The notes beneath the pieces are model-generated. The model saw nothing but the letters and a program-made list of their open reading frames with translations, had not been told where the DNA came from and made no database searches. Position numbers and translations under genes: made by a program. Positions 1 to 8,448 of a DNA stretch of 64,000 bases are shown in pieces; position 1 is the stretch's first letter; every line of letters begins with the position of its first letter. The DNA lies in assembly GCF_014700075.1 (NCBI RefSeq), contig NZ_JACXBU010000001.1:806001-870000 (forward strand), written 5' to 3'. Source of the DNA: Pseudomonas sp. JM0905a. GTDB taxonomy: Bacteria > Pseudomonadota > Gammaproteobacteria > Pseudomonadales > Pseudomonadaceae.

Positions 1-1494
1 GGCCAGGCCACGGATATCGTCGGCCTTGGGTTGAAGCGATTCGACGATGTAGGTCAGCGGAATCACGTAGTGGGTGCGCGCCACGGCGACGATCAGGCCA
101 TCGAGGATGGCCAGGGTCAGCGGCAGGCGGATGCTGATGCGGGTGCCGAGGCCCGCGGCCGAGTCGATGTCGATGCGCCCGCCCATGGCCTGGATGTTGC
201 GCTTGACCACGTCCATGCCGACGCCGCGCCCGGAGAGGTCGGTGACCACTTCGGCGGTGGAGAAGCCGGGCATGAAGATCAGTTGCCAGACTTCGGCATC
301 GCTCATGCTGTCGTGCACGGCGAGGTTCTTCTCGCGGGCCTTGGCCAGGATGCGCTCGCGGTTCAGGCCACGGCCGTCATCGCTGATCTCCACGACTATG
401 CTGCCGCCCTGGTGGAAGGCGCCCAGGCGTACGGTGCCGGTGGCCGGTTTGCCGGCGGCCAGGCGCGTTTCGGGCTGTTCGATACCATGGTCGATGCTGT
501 TGCGAACGATGTGGGTGAGCGGGTCGCTCAAACGCTCGATCACGCCCTTGTCCAACTCGGTCTGCTCGCCCTGCAGCACCAGTTCCACCTGCTTGCCGAG
601 GCGCGCCGAGGTGTCGCGCACCAGGCGCGGGAAGCGGCTGAAGATGAAGCTGATGGGCAACATGCGGATCGACATCACCGATTCCTGCAGGTCGCGGGTG
701 TTGTGTTCCAGCTGCGCCAGGGCCTGGTGGATGCGCTCGTGGACGCTCGGATCCAGCGCGTTGCCGAGTTGGCCGAGCATGGCCTGGGTGATGACCAGCT
801 CGCCCACCAGATTGATCAGGCTGTCGATCTTCTCGACGCTGACGCGGATGGAGCTGGTTTCCGCTTCGGCACTGGCCGGCTTGCTGGCGACCGGTGCTGG
901 TGCGGGTACCGGTTTGGGTGGCTCGGCGGCCACCGGGGCGGGGGCGCCGGGGGCTTCATCGAAGAAGCCGAAGGCGGCCGATTCAGCGTGGGTGGGTATG
1001 CCGGGGGCATCGTCGAAGAAGCCGAAGTCTTCATCAGCGGCCGCCTCCGGCGAGCCCGGCGCTTCATCGAAGAAACCGAAGCCCGCATCTGCCTCCACCG
1101 CTGGCGTGGTGTTCAGTAGCTCGCGCAGGCGGGCGACGGTCGCTTCCACCGGCACGCTCGGGTCTGGCGCCTGCTGGCGGTGGGCGTCCAGCAGTCGCAT
1201 CAGCACGTCACGGGCTTGCAGGAAGAGGTCGACCATTTCTGCACGCAGGGCCATCTGGCCGCTGCGGATGCGGTCGAGCAGGGTTTCCAGTTCGTGGGTC
1301 ACGGCGGTCAGGTCATCGAAGCCGAACATGCCGGCCGAGCCCTTGATGGAGTGAGCGGCGCGGAAGATGCCGTTGAGTTCTTCCGCGTCAGGCTGCTGTA
1401 GGTCGAGACCGAGCAGCAGCAGTTCGAGGTTGGCCAGGTGTTCCTCGGTTTCCTCGAAGAACACCTGGAGAAACTGATTCATCCCGTCGCTCAT
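1..1494 (-). CDS. cheA: Chemotaxis histidine kinase CheA (3' end outside window)
   Basis: Cytoplasmic kinase that phosphorylates CheY in response to chemoreceptors. About 498 N-terminal residues are present and the frame is open to the window edge. It begins MSDGMNQFLQVFFEE at the ATG at 1494, 21 nt after cheY stops. The P1 phosphotransfer domain carries the AAHSIKGSAGMFGF motif whose His is the phosphorylation site. A Pro/Ala-rich linker follows, then the dimerisation and kinase domains with the N-box (HIVRNSIDHGIE), DDGRGLN and the RGVGMDVV G-box. The CheW-like end is missing. The linker contains three copies of an FGFFD(E/D)APG motif. The order mcp-cheY-cheA on one strand resembles the start of the Pseudomonas che2-type cluster; cheW and other genes would be expected beyond base 1. 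Confidence 0.95.
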   Translation of the reverse strand, partial: MSDGMNQFLQVFFEETEEHLANLELLLLGLDLQQPDAEELNGIFRAAHSIKGSAGMFGFDDLTAVTHELETLLDRIRSGQMALRAEMVDLFLQARDVLMRLLDAHRQQAPDPSVPVEATVARLRELLNTTPAVEADAGFGFFDEAPGSPEAAADEDFGFFDDAPGIPTHAESAAFGFFDEAPGAPAPVAAEPPKPVPAPAPVASKPASAEAETSSIRVSVEKIDSLINLVGELVITQAMLGQLGNALDPSVHERIHQALAQLEHNTRDLQESVMSIRMLPISFIFSRFPRLVRDTSARLGKQVELVLQGEQTELDKGVIERLSDPLTHIVRNSIDHGIEQPETRLAAGKPATGTVRLGAFHQGGSIVVEISDDGRGLNRERILAKAREKNLAVHDSMSDAEVWQLIFMPGFSTAEVVTDLSGRGVGMDVVKRNIQAMGGRIDIDSAAGLGTRISIRLPLTLAILDGLIVAVARTHYVIPLTYIVESLQPKADDIRGLA

Positions 1495-1515
1495 GGGAAA
1501 CGCCTTGTGCTGGAG

Positions 1516-1881
1516 TCAGGGGAGGACCTTGCGGGTGACTTCCAGCAGTTTTGGCGGATCGAAGGGCTTGACCAGCCAGCCGGTGGCGCCGGCCGACTTG
1601 CCCTGCTGTTTCATGGCGTCGCTGGACTCGGTGGTCAGCATGAGGATGGGGGTGGCGCGGTAGCCGGGCAGGCCACGCAGGCTTCGGATCAGGCTAAGGC
1701 CGTCCATGTTGGGCATGTTCTGGTCGGTGAACACCAGGTTGTAGGCCTTGCTCTGTGCCTTGCCGAGGCCGTCCTTGCCGTCGACCGCCTCGTCCACGAC
1801 GTAGCCGGCGGCCTTCAGGGTGAAGCTCAGCATCTGTCTTATGGATGCCGAATCGTCGACTATCAGGATCTGCTTGCTCAT
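1516..1881 (-). CDS. cheY: Chemotaxis response regulator CheY
   Basis: Single-domain receiver of 121 residues, the normal length for CheY. It would be phosphorylated by the adjacent CheA and signal to the motor or another output. The acidic pocket is D9-D10, the phospho-acceptor is D53 in TDQNMPNMDG, the switch residue is T83 and the conserved lysine is K105 in VKPF. There is no output domain. It lies between the MCP gene upstream and cheA downstream on the same strand, so co-transcription is likely. Confidence 0.95.
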   Translation of the reverse strand: MSKQILIVDDSASIRQMLSFTLKAAGYVVDEAVDGKDGLGKAQSKAYNLVFTDQNMPNMDGLSLIRSLRGLPGYRATPILMLTTESSDAMKQQGKSAGATGWLVKPFDPPKLLEVTRKVLP

Positions 1882-2059
1882 CAGTGCCGCTCTCCCTTGC
1901 CGTTCCTTTTTCTAGTTGGACGCTTCTTGCAACACACTTCCTCGTTAAGCGGCTGGCCAGTGGCCATGGTTAGGTGTAGTTGGACGCCCGGGGAGCGTCC
2001 AGCTACTGACGTCAGCCATTCGTCGTTTTGATGAGTGGCCGGCGGCTGTCATCAATCGT

Positions 2060-3214
2060 TCAGAAGAGCTCGATCTCACCCGCGTTCACACTGCTCTGGC
2101 TGACCGGGTTGGCGATGGGTTTGCGCAGCTCGGCGGTTTCCTGGTTCACCTGGTGCGCCCAGTGCTCCGGCGCCACGGCACGCAGGGCTCCGAGGCCGGC
2201 GGCGAATCCGCCGAGCTTGGCGAAATGTTTGCGCATCTGCCCGATCAACTGGCTGCTCATGTCCTGGAATTGCAGGGCGGTAATGGCCTGATCGACGCCC
2301 GAGCCCACCTCCAGGGAAATCCGATCCAGTTCCTGTATCACCTTCAGCGTGTGGCGGTTCATGCCTTCCAGGTCTTCCAGCATGTGGTGCAGCTGCTGCT
2401 TGGAATCCAGGGCGAAGCCCATGTCCTTGTCCGCCAGTTGGGAAATAGCCGACTCGGCGTCCCGGATTTCCCGGTAGACCACGTCCACGTGCTCGCGGAT
2501 CTGCTCGGAGAAACCGGTGGACCGGGTGGACAGGGCGCGCACTTCATCGGCCACCACGGCAAAGCCCCGGCCGCTTTCTCCGGCGCGCGCCGCCTCGATG
2601 GCGGCATTCAGCGCCAGCAGGTTGGTCTGCTTGGCGATGGCGTCCATATCGTGGGTGGATTTCAGGATATCGGCGATTTTTTGCGTCACGCGGTCCATGC
2701 GCTTCACCAGGTCCTGGGAGGTCTGGCTGGTTTCCAGCGTCGCCTCGACGAACAGGCCCAGGGTGTTGCGCGTGGTGGCGATGAATTCCTGGAAGTTCAT
2801 CCCTTCGTCGTCGCTTCCCTGGTTGCCGTAACGCTCGATCAGGGAGTGGGAGTGGGCGCGCTGCTGGTCGATGCGCGCTGCAAGGCCCTGGAAGCTGTCG
2901 CTGAGGCGACCGATGGCGTCCTGCAGCAAACCGTCCACCTGCCCGGCATGGGCCTGCAGGGTGCCGAGGTGTTCATCCAGCGCATGCTGCGCTCGCTGCC
3001 AGTCGGGAGCCTCCACCGTGGACTGTGCATCGGCTGGTGTGCCACGGGGGCGCGCATCGAACTGCAGCCAGACCAGTAACAGGCTGGCCAGCCAGCCTCC
3101 GCCCAAGGCCAGCCATGTCGGCAGGCCGACGGCAACCATGCCGGCGCACGCCAGCCAGGTCAGGGAATGCAGGGCCAGGCCCTTGATTGGGTTGGCAGTC
3201 GACGGATGCGGCAT
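2060..3214 (-). CDS. Methyl-accepting chemotaxis protein without periplasmic sensor
   Basis: Chemoreceptor of 384 residues. Two hydrophobic segments lie close together near residues 12-50 with almost no periplasmic loop, followed by a short signalling region. The hairpin tip matches the MCP consensus ([20 protein letters not shown], then [12 protein letters not shown]). The ATG at 3214 has a GGGAG ribosome site. It is first in a same-strand group with cheY and cheA, and in position resembles the PA0180/CttP receptor at the head of the P. aeruginosa che2 cluster. That orthology is inferred from order and size only. The lack of an external domain suggests sensing at or inside the membrane. Confidence 0.85.
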   Translation of the reverse strand: MPHPSTANPIKGLALHSLTWLACAGMVAVGLPTWLALGGGWLASLLLVWLQFDARPRGTPADAQSTVEAPDWQRAQHALDEHLGTLQAHAGQVDGLLQDAIGRLSDSFQGLAARIDQQRAHSHSLIERYGNQGSDDEGMNFQEFIATTRNTLGLFVEATLETSQTSQDLVKRMDRVTQKIADILKSTHDMDAIAKQTNLLALNAAIEAARAGESGRGFAVVADEVRALSTRSTGFSEQIREHVDVVYREIRDAESAISQLADKDMGFALDSKQQLHHMLEDLEGMNRHTLKVIQELDRISLEVGSGVDQAITALQFQDMSSQLIGQMRKHFAKLGGFAAGLGALRAVAPEHWAHQVNQETAELRKPIANPVSQSSVNAGEIELF

Positions 3215-3377
3215 GGAGCACTCCCAGCAGGATGAATGACCGGACGGCGGCCCCAGGCAGGGTGAAAACTACGCTGTGACGTTTTCACTCCGCCTGTAAA
3301 AGACCATCGGCAACGCTGCTTAAAGCTAGAGGCCGCTCGTCTGCTGTCAAATCGCTATCTATTGTTTGCGACGTCGA

Positions 3378-3530
3378 TCATCCCGCAGTTTCCGCCTCCT
3401 CTTCCGGCGGGCTGAGATAGCGATGGGCGCCGCAGCGCAGGCAGCGCTGGCAGATCATCGGCACGGCGCCGACATCGGTTCGAAAACCCTCGGTCCATTG
3501 GCAACCGAGCAGGAAACAACGAATACGCAT
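3378..3530 (-). CDS. Small Cys-rich protein (50 aa)
   Basis: Starts MRIRCFLLGCQW at the ATG at 3530, directly preceded by a strong GGAGGAG ribosome site, so the longer frame to 3614 is not needed. It contains C-x4-C and C-x2-C-x2-C patterns (FLLGCQW, ICQRCLRCGAH) that could bind a metal, and ends in an acidic tail (PPEEEAETAG). It resembles the small Cys-rich proteins annotated in Pseudomonas as the PSPA7_2676 family; function is unknown. It is transcribed alone, away from the CAP-domain gene. Confidence 0.7.
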   Translation of the reverse strand: MRIRCFLLGCQWTEGFRTDVGAVPMICQRCLRCGAHRYLSPPEEEAETAG

Positions 3531-3857
3531 GGCTCCTCCCCGGGGGCGTACCCCCTCGGTTCGATCCGGCAGTGGTGGTTGGAACTGCACTCGCCTTGTT
3601 CTTGTTGGAGGCATGGGTCGCCTCGAGGATCGTTCGACCGCTCTAGAACCGGCAACCTAATGCGGCGAACGAGGTCACCGTTGGTCGGGGAAAGGGAGTG
3701 GCTAGGTAGGGTGTGCCGCGCGCACCGGCGATCCAGCGTTGCGCGTTGCCGCCATCAGACCCTCAGCATGGAGAATTCACGGAGCGGCCTGAACCTTGAT
3801 CCAGGCGCCGCAGTCTTACCCCGGCCCAATCCATCACCCTTGTCCACACGCCCATTC
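3531..3857. other. Intergenic region between the Cys-rich and CAP-domain genes
   Basis: About 330 bp between two divergent genes. It should hold both promoters, but I see no convincing long palindrome, RNA gene or terminator. The plus-strand frame of the CAP gene is open back to 3366, but that stretch lacks family-like residues and lies upstream of the signal peptide. Confidence 0.4.
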
Positions 3858-4718
3858 ATGCACCCGATTCGTCGATCCTTCCGCCTGCTCCCGTTGCTGC
3901 CCGTCGCCCTGACCTCTCTGTTCGCCGTCCCCGCCCAGGCTGGCGATGAGCGACAACTGCTGGCCGCCATCAATGACTATCGAACCCACAGCCAACGCTG
4001 CGAATGGAGCACGATGCGGGGCGCTCCGCCGCTGGTGCTGAAATCGAACCTGGCGCTGCCGGTGGGGTATTCGGGGGAGTTGCGACCCGGCTTGCGTGAT
4101 GCCGGCTACCAGGCTGCGGAGGTGCGCACCATCCGCCTGGCCGGGGCGCGGGATGCGAGGTCGGCCTTCGCCATGCTGCGCGACGACTACTGCGAGGACC
4201 TGCTCGACAGCCAGGTTTCCGATGTCGGTATCAGCCGCAGCGGCAACCAGTGGCGCCTGGTGCTGGCCCGACCGATGGCCAGTGCACAGCTGGGTGATTC
4301 CCGCTCGGCGGGGCAGGCCTTGCTGGCCCAGGTCAACGCCGCGAGGGCCAAGCCGCGCATGTGTGGCAGCAAACGCTTTGCCGCTGCCCGGCCGCTGAGC
4401 TGGAGTTCGGCACTGGCCAATGCCGCCCAGCAGCACAGCCGCTCCATGGCCAACCGTGACTACTTCTCCCACCAGGGCCCCGACGGCGACTCGCCCTTCG
4501 ACCGGGCGCGCGATGCGGGCTTTCGAGGACGACAGGTGGGTGAAAACATCGCCGCCGGCCAGGGCTCGCCCCGCGCGGCCATGGACAGCTGGCTGGCCAG
4601 CCCCGGCCATTGCGCCAACCTGATGAATCCGAAGTTCACCCAGGTCGGCGCCGCCTACGCCTCACAGGTGCGCAGCGAAAACGGTATCTACTGGACCATG
4701 ACGTTCGGCGCGCCGTGA
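3858..4718 (+). CDS. CAP (SCP/PR-1) domain exported protein
   Basis: A protein of 286 residues starting MHPIRRSFRLLPLLPVALT, a clear signal peptide ending near the AQA before GDERQ. The second half is a CAP/SCP domain with the hallmarks LANAAQQHSRSMA, YFSHQGPDGDSPFDRARDAG, GENIAAGQ, and SWLASPGHCANLMNP near the end. The first half has a repeat-like partner region with two cysteines. Bacterial CAP proteins of this kind are exported and of unclear function. The in-frame sequence upstream to 3366 lacks a signal peptide, so the start at 3858 is preferred although its ribosome site is weak. It runs tail-to-tail with the MarR gene. Confidence 0.85.
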   Translation: MHPIRRSFRLLPLLPVALTSLFAVPAQAGDERQLLAAINDYRTHSQRCEWSTMRGAPPLVLKSNLALPVGYSGELRPGLRDAGYQAAEVRTIRLAGARDARSAFAMLRDDYCEDLLDSQVSDVGISRSGNQWRLVLARPMASAQLGDSRSAGQALLAQVNAARAKPRMCGSKRFAAARPLSWSSALANAAQQHSRSMANRDYFSHQGPDGDSPFDRARDAGFRGRQVGENIAAGQGSPRAAMDSWLASPGHCANLMNPKFTQVGAAYASQVRSENGIYWTMTFGAP

Positions 4719-4738
4719 TCCGGGGCGCCGAAAGATGC

Positions 4739-5203
4739 TCATTCCCCGCGCTTCGGTGACTTCAGGAGGTTATCGCGTAGCCTGGCGACGGCCTTCTGCA
4801 TCTGCACGAACTCATCCGGTGAGAGACCGGTCGAGTCGTTGAGGCTGGCTTCCAGGCTCTGCTCCCGCAGGCTCCGGCCTGCCGGGGTCAGGCTGACCCG
4901 CACCTGGCGTTCGTCTTCAGGGTCGCGCTTGCGCTGGAGGAGGCCCAGCGCTTCCAGCTTCTTCAGCATCGGCGTGAGGGTGTTCGATTCCAGGAACAGC
5001 TTTTCGCCCAGGCTGCCAACGGTCTGATTGTCTTCATCCCACAGCGCTACGATGGCGATGAACTGCGTGTAGGTCAGCCCGAGCTGTTCGAGGACCGGCT
5101 TGTAGACCCTGCCGAAGGCGAGGTTCGCTGAATACACCGCAAAACACAGGAAATCCGAGAGCGGTGCCGGTTTGCTGCTGGTTTTTTTTCCGTCGGGCTT
5201 CAT
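4739..5203 (-). CDS. MarR-family, OhrR-like redox regulator
   Basis: A 154-residue winged-helix protein. The N-terminal helix carries DFLCFAVYSANLAFGRVYKP, with the single reactive cysteine typical of organic-peroxide sensors of the OhrR group. A winged HTH follows (VGSLGEKLFLESNTLTPMLKKLE, RDPEDERQVRVSLTP). The ATG at 5203 has GAGG six bases upstream; longer starts at 5209 or 5215 lack such a site. No second cysteine is visible, so it would be a 1-Cys type. No peroxidase gene is adjacent, and the ohr gene lies 16 kb away, so its target is not obvious from context. Confidence 0.85.
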   Translation of the reverse strand: MKPDGKKTSSKPAPLSDFLCFAVYSANLAFGRVYKPVLEQLGLTYTQFIAIVALWDEDNQTVGSLGEKLFLESNTLTPMLKKLEALGLLQRKRDPEDERQVRVSLTPAGRSLREQSLEASLNDSTGLSPDEFVQMQKAVARLRDNLLKSPKRGE

Positions 5204-5215
5204 TTGCATCCTCAT

Positions 5216-5437
5216 TGGCCATTGGGCTCATGTCCCGAAAGGAAAGACTATAGATCGCATGCGAGTTAGTCGGAAGGGCCAGATTTCAACTCGCACTGTA
5301 AACAGTCCCCATGCAAGTCCGCGACCGGTGCCCCTGGACTTGACCGCTGGCCCCTGCGCGTCATCCTTCAATCCAATGCCAATTTGCAATCACGCAATCA
5401 CCCTCAAGAATGAATAGGGTCGGCAAAGGGATTTTCC
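5216..5437. promoter_or_regulatory. Divergent promoter region of the MarR and EAL genes
   Basis: 222 bp shared by two divergent genes. It contains a perfect 10-bp palindrome TCGCATGCGA at 5255-5264 about 50 bp before the MarR start, a plausible autoregulatory operator. A related AACTCGCA half-site recurs near 5287. Operator identity is inferred from symmetry and position only. Confidence 0.35.
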
Positions 5438-6832
5438 ATGACCCCCATCTCTGCATTCCTCAGGCGAGTCCAGCAGCTCTGGCAGTCCCATGACCTGGCT
5501 CTGATCGGCCAGCGTCGCGAGCGACGCATGCGGCTGCTGGCCAGCGGGCTCATGGTGTTCATGGGGCTGTTCTGGGGCGCTTGCTTCGTGCAGCGGGGGG
5601 CCTGGGGCATTGTGCTGATGGATCTGGCGCTGATCTTCTGCGGGCTCGGCGTGTTCGTCCTGACCCTGCGCAATCAGGCGCGTAGCGCCAATCTGTTGCT
5701 GTTCGGCCTGCTGATGGTGGTCATCCTCGTCTCGACCCTGGTGCTGGACGTGCCCTCGCCAGCGGCGCCGCGTGCGACGCAACTGTACCTCCTGCCACTC
5801 GCCGTGGCCGCGTTGATGGCCTTTCGCGACGATCACAGATGGCTGCGCTATGGCGTCACCTTGCTTTGCCTGGCGTTGTTCACCGGCCTGTCTGCGACGA
5901 ACTGGAGCCCCATCACGGGTTACAGCCTGCCGGATGAGGTGCGGGTGATCGGCTCCTGGGTACAGGGCATAGCCTCGATGTCGATGTTCTTCATGCTGCT
6001 GCACATCCTGCAGACCGACGCCGCCGAGCGTTCGGAGCTGGACCACGACCTGCGCACGGCATTGCGGGACGAAGAGTTCGTCCTCTACTTCCAGCCGCAA
6101 CTGGACCGCGCCCGGCGGGTGGTGGGCGCGGAGGTGCTGGTCCGCTGGCAGCATCCACAGCGCGGGCTGTTGCCACCAGCCGAGTTCATCGACCACGCCG
6201 AGAAGACCGGGATGATCATTCCCATCGGCCAGTGGGTGTTGCAGCAGACCTGTGCCCAGTTGCGGCAGTGGAAGGCCGTGCCCGCGCTGGCGGATATTGG
6301 CCTGGCGGTAAACATCAGCCAGAACCAGTTCCGCCAGGCCACCTTCGTGAGTGACGTGCTGGCCATGATCGAGGGCCATGGCATCGAAGCGCACCGACTC
6401 GAACTGGAGTTGACCGAAACCCTGATCGTGCAGGACATCGAGGACCTGACGCGGAAGATGGCGGCGCTGGTGGAGCAGGGCGTGCGTTTCTCCCTGGATG
6501 ATTTCGGCACCGGGTTTTCCTCGCTCAGCCACCTCAAGCGGCTGCCCTTGAATACGCTGAAGATCGACCGCTCCTTCATCTGCGACGTGCTGACCGATGC
6601 CAGCAGCGAAACCATCGTGCGGACGGTCATCGCCCTGGGGCAGAGCATGGGCATGACCGTGATCGCCGAAGGGGTCGAGAACGAGGCCCAGCAGCGTTTC
6701 CTGGCCAGCAACGGCTGCGGGCAGTTCCAGGGCTATCTGTTCAGCCGACCCTTGCCGCTGACGGAGTTCGTCGAGTTCGTTTGGCGCTGCAACCTGCCCC
6801 TTGCGGAGGAGGTGACGGTCGGGGCTCCGTAG
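5438..6832 (+). CDS. Membrane-anchored EAL-domain c-di-GMP phosphodiesterase
   Basis: 464 residues. The first ~195 hold about five hydrophobic segments (for example [19 protein letters not shown] and [20 protein letters not shown]) resembling a MASE-type sensor. An EAL domain follows with no GGDEF domain. The catalytic set is intact: GAEVLVRW (EVL variant of EAL), [33 protein letters not shown] and IAEGVENE. It should therefore hydrolyse cyclic di-GMP at the inner membrane. It is monocistronic, divergent from the MarR gene. Confidence 0.9.
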   Translation: MTPISAFLRRVQQLWQSHDLALIGQRRERRMRLLASGLMVFMGLFWGACFVQRGAWGIVLMDLALIFCGLGVFVLTLRNQARSANLLLFGLLMVVILVSTLVLDVPSPAAPRATQLYLLPLAVAALMAFRDDHRWLRYGVTLLCLALFTGLSATNWSPITGYSLPDEVRVIGSWVQGIASMSMFFMLLHILQTDAAERSELDHDLRTALRDEEFVLYFQPQLDRARRVVGAEVLVRWQHPQRGLLPPAEFIDHAEKTGMIIPIGQWVLQQTCAQLRQWKAVPALADIGLAVNISQNQFRQATFVSDVLAMIEGHGIEAHRLELELTETLIVQDIEDLTRKMAALVEQGVRFSLDDFGTGFSSLSHLKRLPLNTLKIDRSFICDVLTDASSETIVRTVIALGQSMGMTVIAEGVENEAQQRFLASNGCGQFQGYLFSRPLPLTEFVEFVWRCNLPLAEEVTVGAP

Positions 6833-6922
6833 CGCCAGGCCGCGCCTACACTTGTCGGTCCGTTTTGCTCTCAACTCTCCCACCCCGCGAAACGGATCCG
6901 ACCTTCCGAAGGAGGGCCCCTG

Positions 6923-7441
6923 ATGATCAACGCTCATACGGCCAGGATGCTTGCCCACTACAAACAATGGGTCGATGAACGGCTTTTCGATGACCTGGCG
7001 GGGTTGCCGCCGGGCGAAGTCGGCAAGGAGCGTGTCTCCCTGTGCAAGAGCATCCTCGGCACGCTCAATCACATCTATGTGATCGATTGCATCTGGCGTG
7101 CCCACCTGGAGGGCAAGCCGCATCCCTACAAGACGCGGCTGGAAGTGCCGCACCCTGAACTGGCCGAGCTCCGGGAGGCCCAGGCGTCCATGGACGAGTG
7201 GTTCATTTCATGGAGCGCCGGGCAGTCGGACGCCTCGCTGGCCGAGCCGGTGGAGTTCGTCTTCTGCTCCGGCGACCCCGGCGTGATGATGGCTGGCGCC
7301 ATGCTGATGCACGTGGTCAACCATGCGTCCTATCACCGGGGCTGCGTGATCCAGATGTACGCAGAGATTCCGGCCAAACCGCCCATTACCGATCTCCCCG
7401 TGTTCCTGCGCGAGACCCATCCCCGCTACGCGGCGGGCTGA
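6923..7441 (+). CDS. DinB-family metal-binding protein
   Basis: 172-residue four-helix protein. A His in LGTLNHIYVID near residue 48 and the HVVNHASYHRGCV motif near residues 130-140 make the three-histidine metal site of DinB/YfiT-like proteins, which act in thiol-dependent chemistry or are of unknown role. GGAGGGCCCCTG precedes the ATG. Its last 16 bases overlap the end of the convergent LysR gene. Confidence 0.85.
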   Translation: MINAHTARMLAHYKQWVDERLFDDLAGLPPGEVGKERVSLCKSILGTLNHIYVIDCIWRAHLEGKPHPYKTRLEVPHPELAELREAQASMDEWFISWSAGQSDASLAEPVEFVFCSGDPGVMMAGAMLMHVVNHASYHRGCVIQMYAEIPAKPPITDLPVFLRETHPRYAAG

Positions 7442-8355
7442 TTGGGCATCGGCGGCGCGGACATGTGCTGCATGATCAGGTCACGCAGCCAGCGTTCGGC
7501 AGGATCGTTGTCGGTGCCGCTGCTCCACACCATCGACAGCTCCGAGGTGTAGATGGGGAAGGGCGGGTCGTCGGCGCGCAGGCCGCTGCCGTCGATCAGC
7601 GCGTCAGCCGCGTAGTCCGGTACCGTGGCGAGCAGTTCGGTCCCTGCCAGGATCGAGCGCAGGCTGCCGAACTGCGGCACCGCCAGCACCACGCGACGGC
7701 TCCGGCCAACCCGGGCGAGGTCGTTGTCGATGTTGCCGCTCAGGTCGCCGGAGAACGAAATCAGGGCATGGGGGCGCGAGCAGTAATCGTCCAGTGTCAG
7801 TGCGCCGGGGCGGTCGTCGCCGCGCAGGATCTTGCAGCGCAGGTTGCGCAGCCGCTTGCGCTTGGCGTTGGCCGGCAGCTCCGTGGTGAAGCTGACGCCG
7901 ACCGAAATCTCCCCGGAGGCGAGCATCGCCGACATGAGCAGGAAGTTGACCCGTCGAACCACGACTATGGCCTCGGGGGCTTCCTCGCGGAGCTGGGCGA
8001 GCAATGGCGGAAACAGGCCGAATTCGACGTCGTCTGACAAGCCGATGCGGAAGGTATTGCGGTAGGTCGCCGGGGTGAAGTCCTTCGCCCGGCTGACGGC
8101 GCTGGAGATGGAGTCCAGCGCTGGTTGCAGCTCTTCGAGGATTTCCAGCGCACGCTTGGTGGGTTCGAAGACCCGGCCATTGCGCACCAGCAGCGGGTCG
8201 TCGAACAGGTCGCGCAGGCGTGCCAGGGCGGCGCTGACGGCGGGCTGGCCGAGGAAGAGCTTTTCCGATGCCCGGGTGAGGTTCTTCTCGTACATCAGGG
8301 TTTCGAACACCACCAGCAGGTTCAGGTCTACACGTCGCAGATCGTTCCGGTTCAT
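7426..8355 (-). CDS. LysR-family transcriptional regulator (NodD/NagR-like)
   Basis: 309 residues. The N-terminus (RRVDLNLLVVFETLMYEKNL followed by an HTH rich in small residues) is typical of the NodD/NagR/SyrM branch, and the C-terminal portion is the usual effector domain. Ligand and targets are not evident. It is convergent with the DinB gene, and the Kef-type gene next upstream is on the same strand. The 3' end overlaps dinB by 16 nt. Confidence 0.88.
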   Translation of the reverse strand: MNRNDLRRVDLNLLVVFETLMYEKNLTRASEKLFLGQPAVSAALARLRDLFDDPLLVRNGRVFEPTKRALEILEELQPALDSISSAVSRAKDFTPATYRNTFRIGLSDDVEFGLFPPLLAQLREEAPEAIVVVRRVNFLLMSAMLASGEISVGVSFTTELPANAKRKRLRNLRCKILRGDDRPGALTLDDYCSRPHALISFSGDLSGNIDNDLARVGRSRRVVLAVPQFGSLRSILAGTELLATVPDYAADALIDGSGLRADDPPFPIYTSELSMVWSSGTDNDPAERWLRDLIMQHMSAPPMPNQPAA

Positions 8356-8404
8356 CCGGCGCCTCCCACAGGCATTGGCTGACTTGATTGAAGCTCCTTG
8401 CTGG

Positions 8405-8429
8405 CGCCTGGCAATGGCGCTGCCAGGCG
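8405..8429 (-). terminator. Hairpin after the Kef-type gene
   Basis: Inverted repeat with 9-bp arms CGCCTGGCA and TGCCAGGCG around a 7-base loop, 20 bases beyond the stop of the Kef-type gene. There is no strong T-run, so termination efficiency is uncertain. Confidence 0.4.
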
Positions 8430-8448
8430 ACTCCGTTGTCGCTGCTGG

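Noticed and set aside
31-1354. Two long plus-strand frames opposite cheA
   Set aside because: They are antisense shadows produced by high-GC codon bias; the minus strand encodes a clear CheA with H, N and G boxes.
3366-3857. N-terminal extension of the CAP-domain protein
   Set aside because: The upstream 164 codons lack conserved sequence and would bury the signal peptide that starts at 3858; they also overlap the Cys-rich gene on the other strand.
5390-7153. 587-codon minus-strand frame opposite the EAL gene
   Set aside because: Rich in His/Gln/Arg with no domain pattern; the EAL gene on the plus strand has all catalytic motifs.
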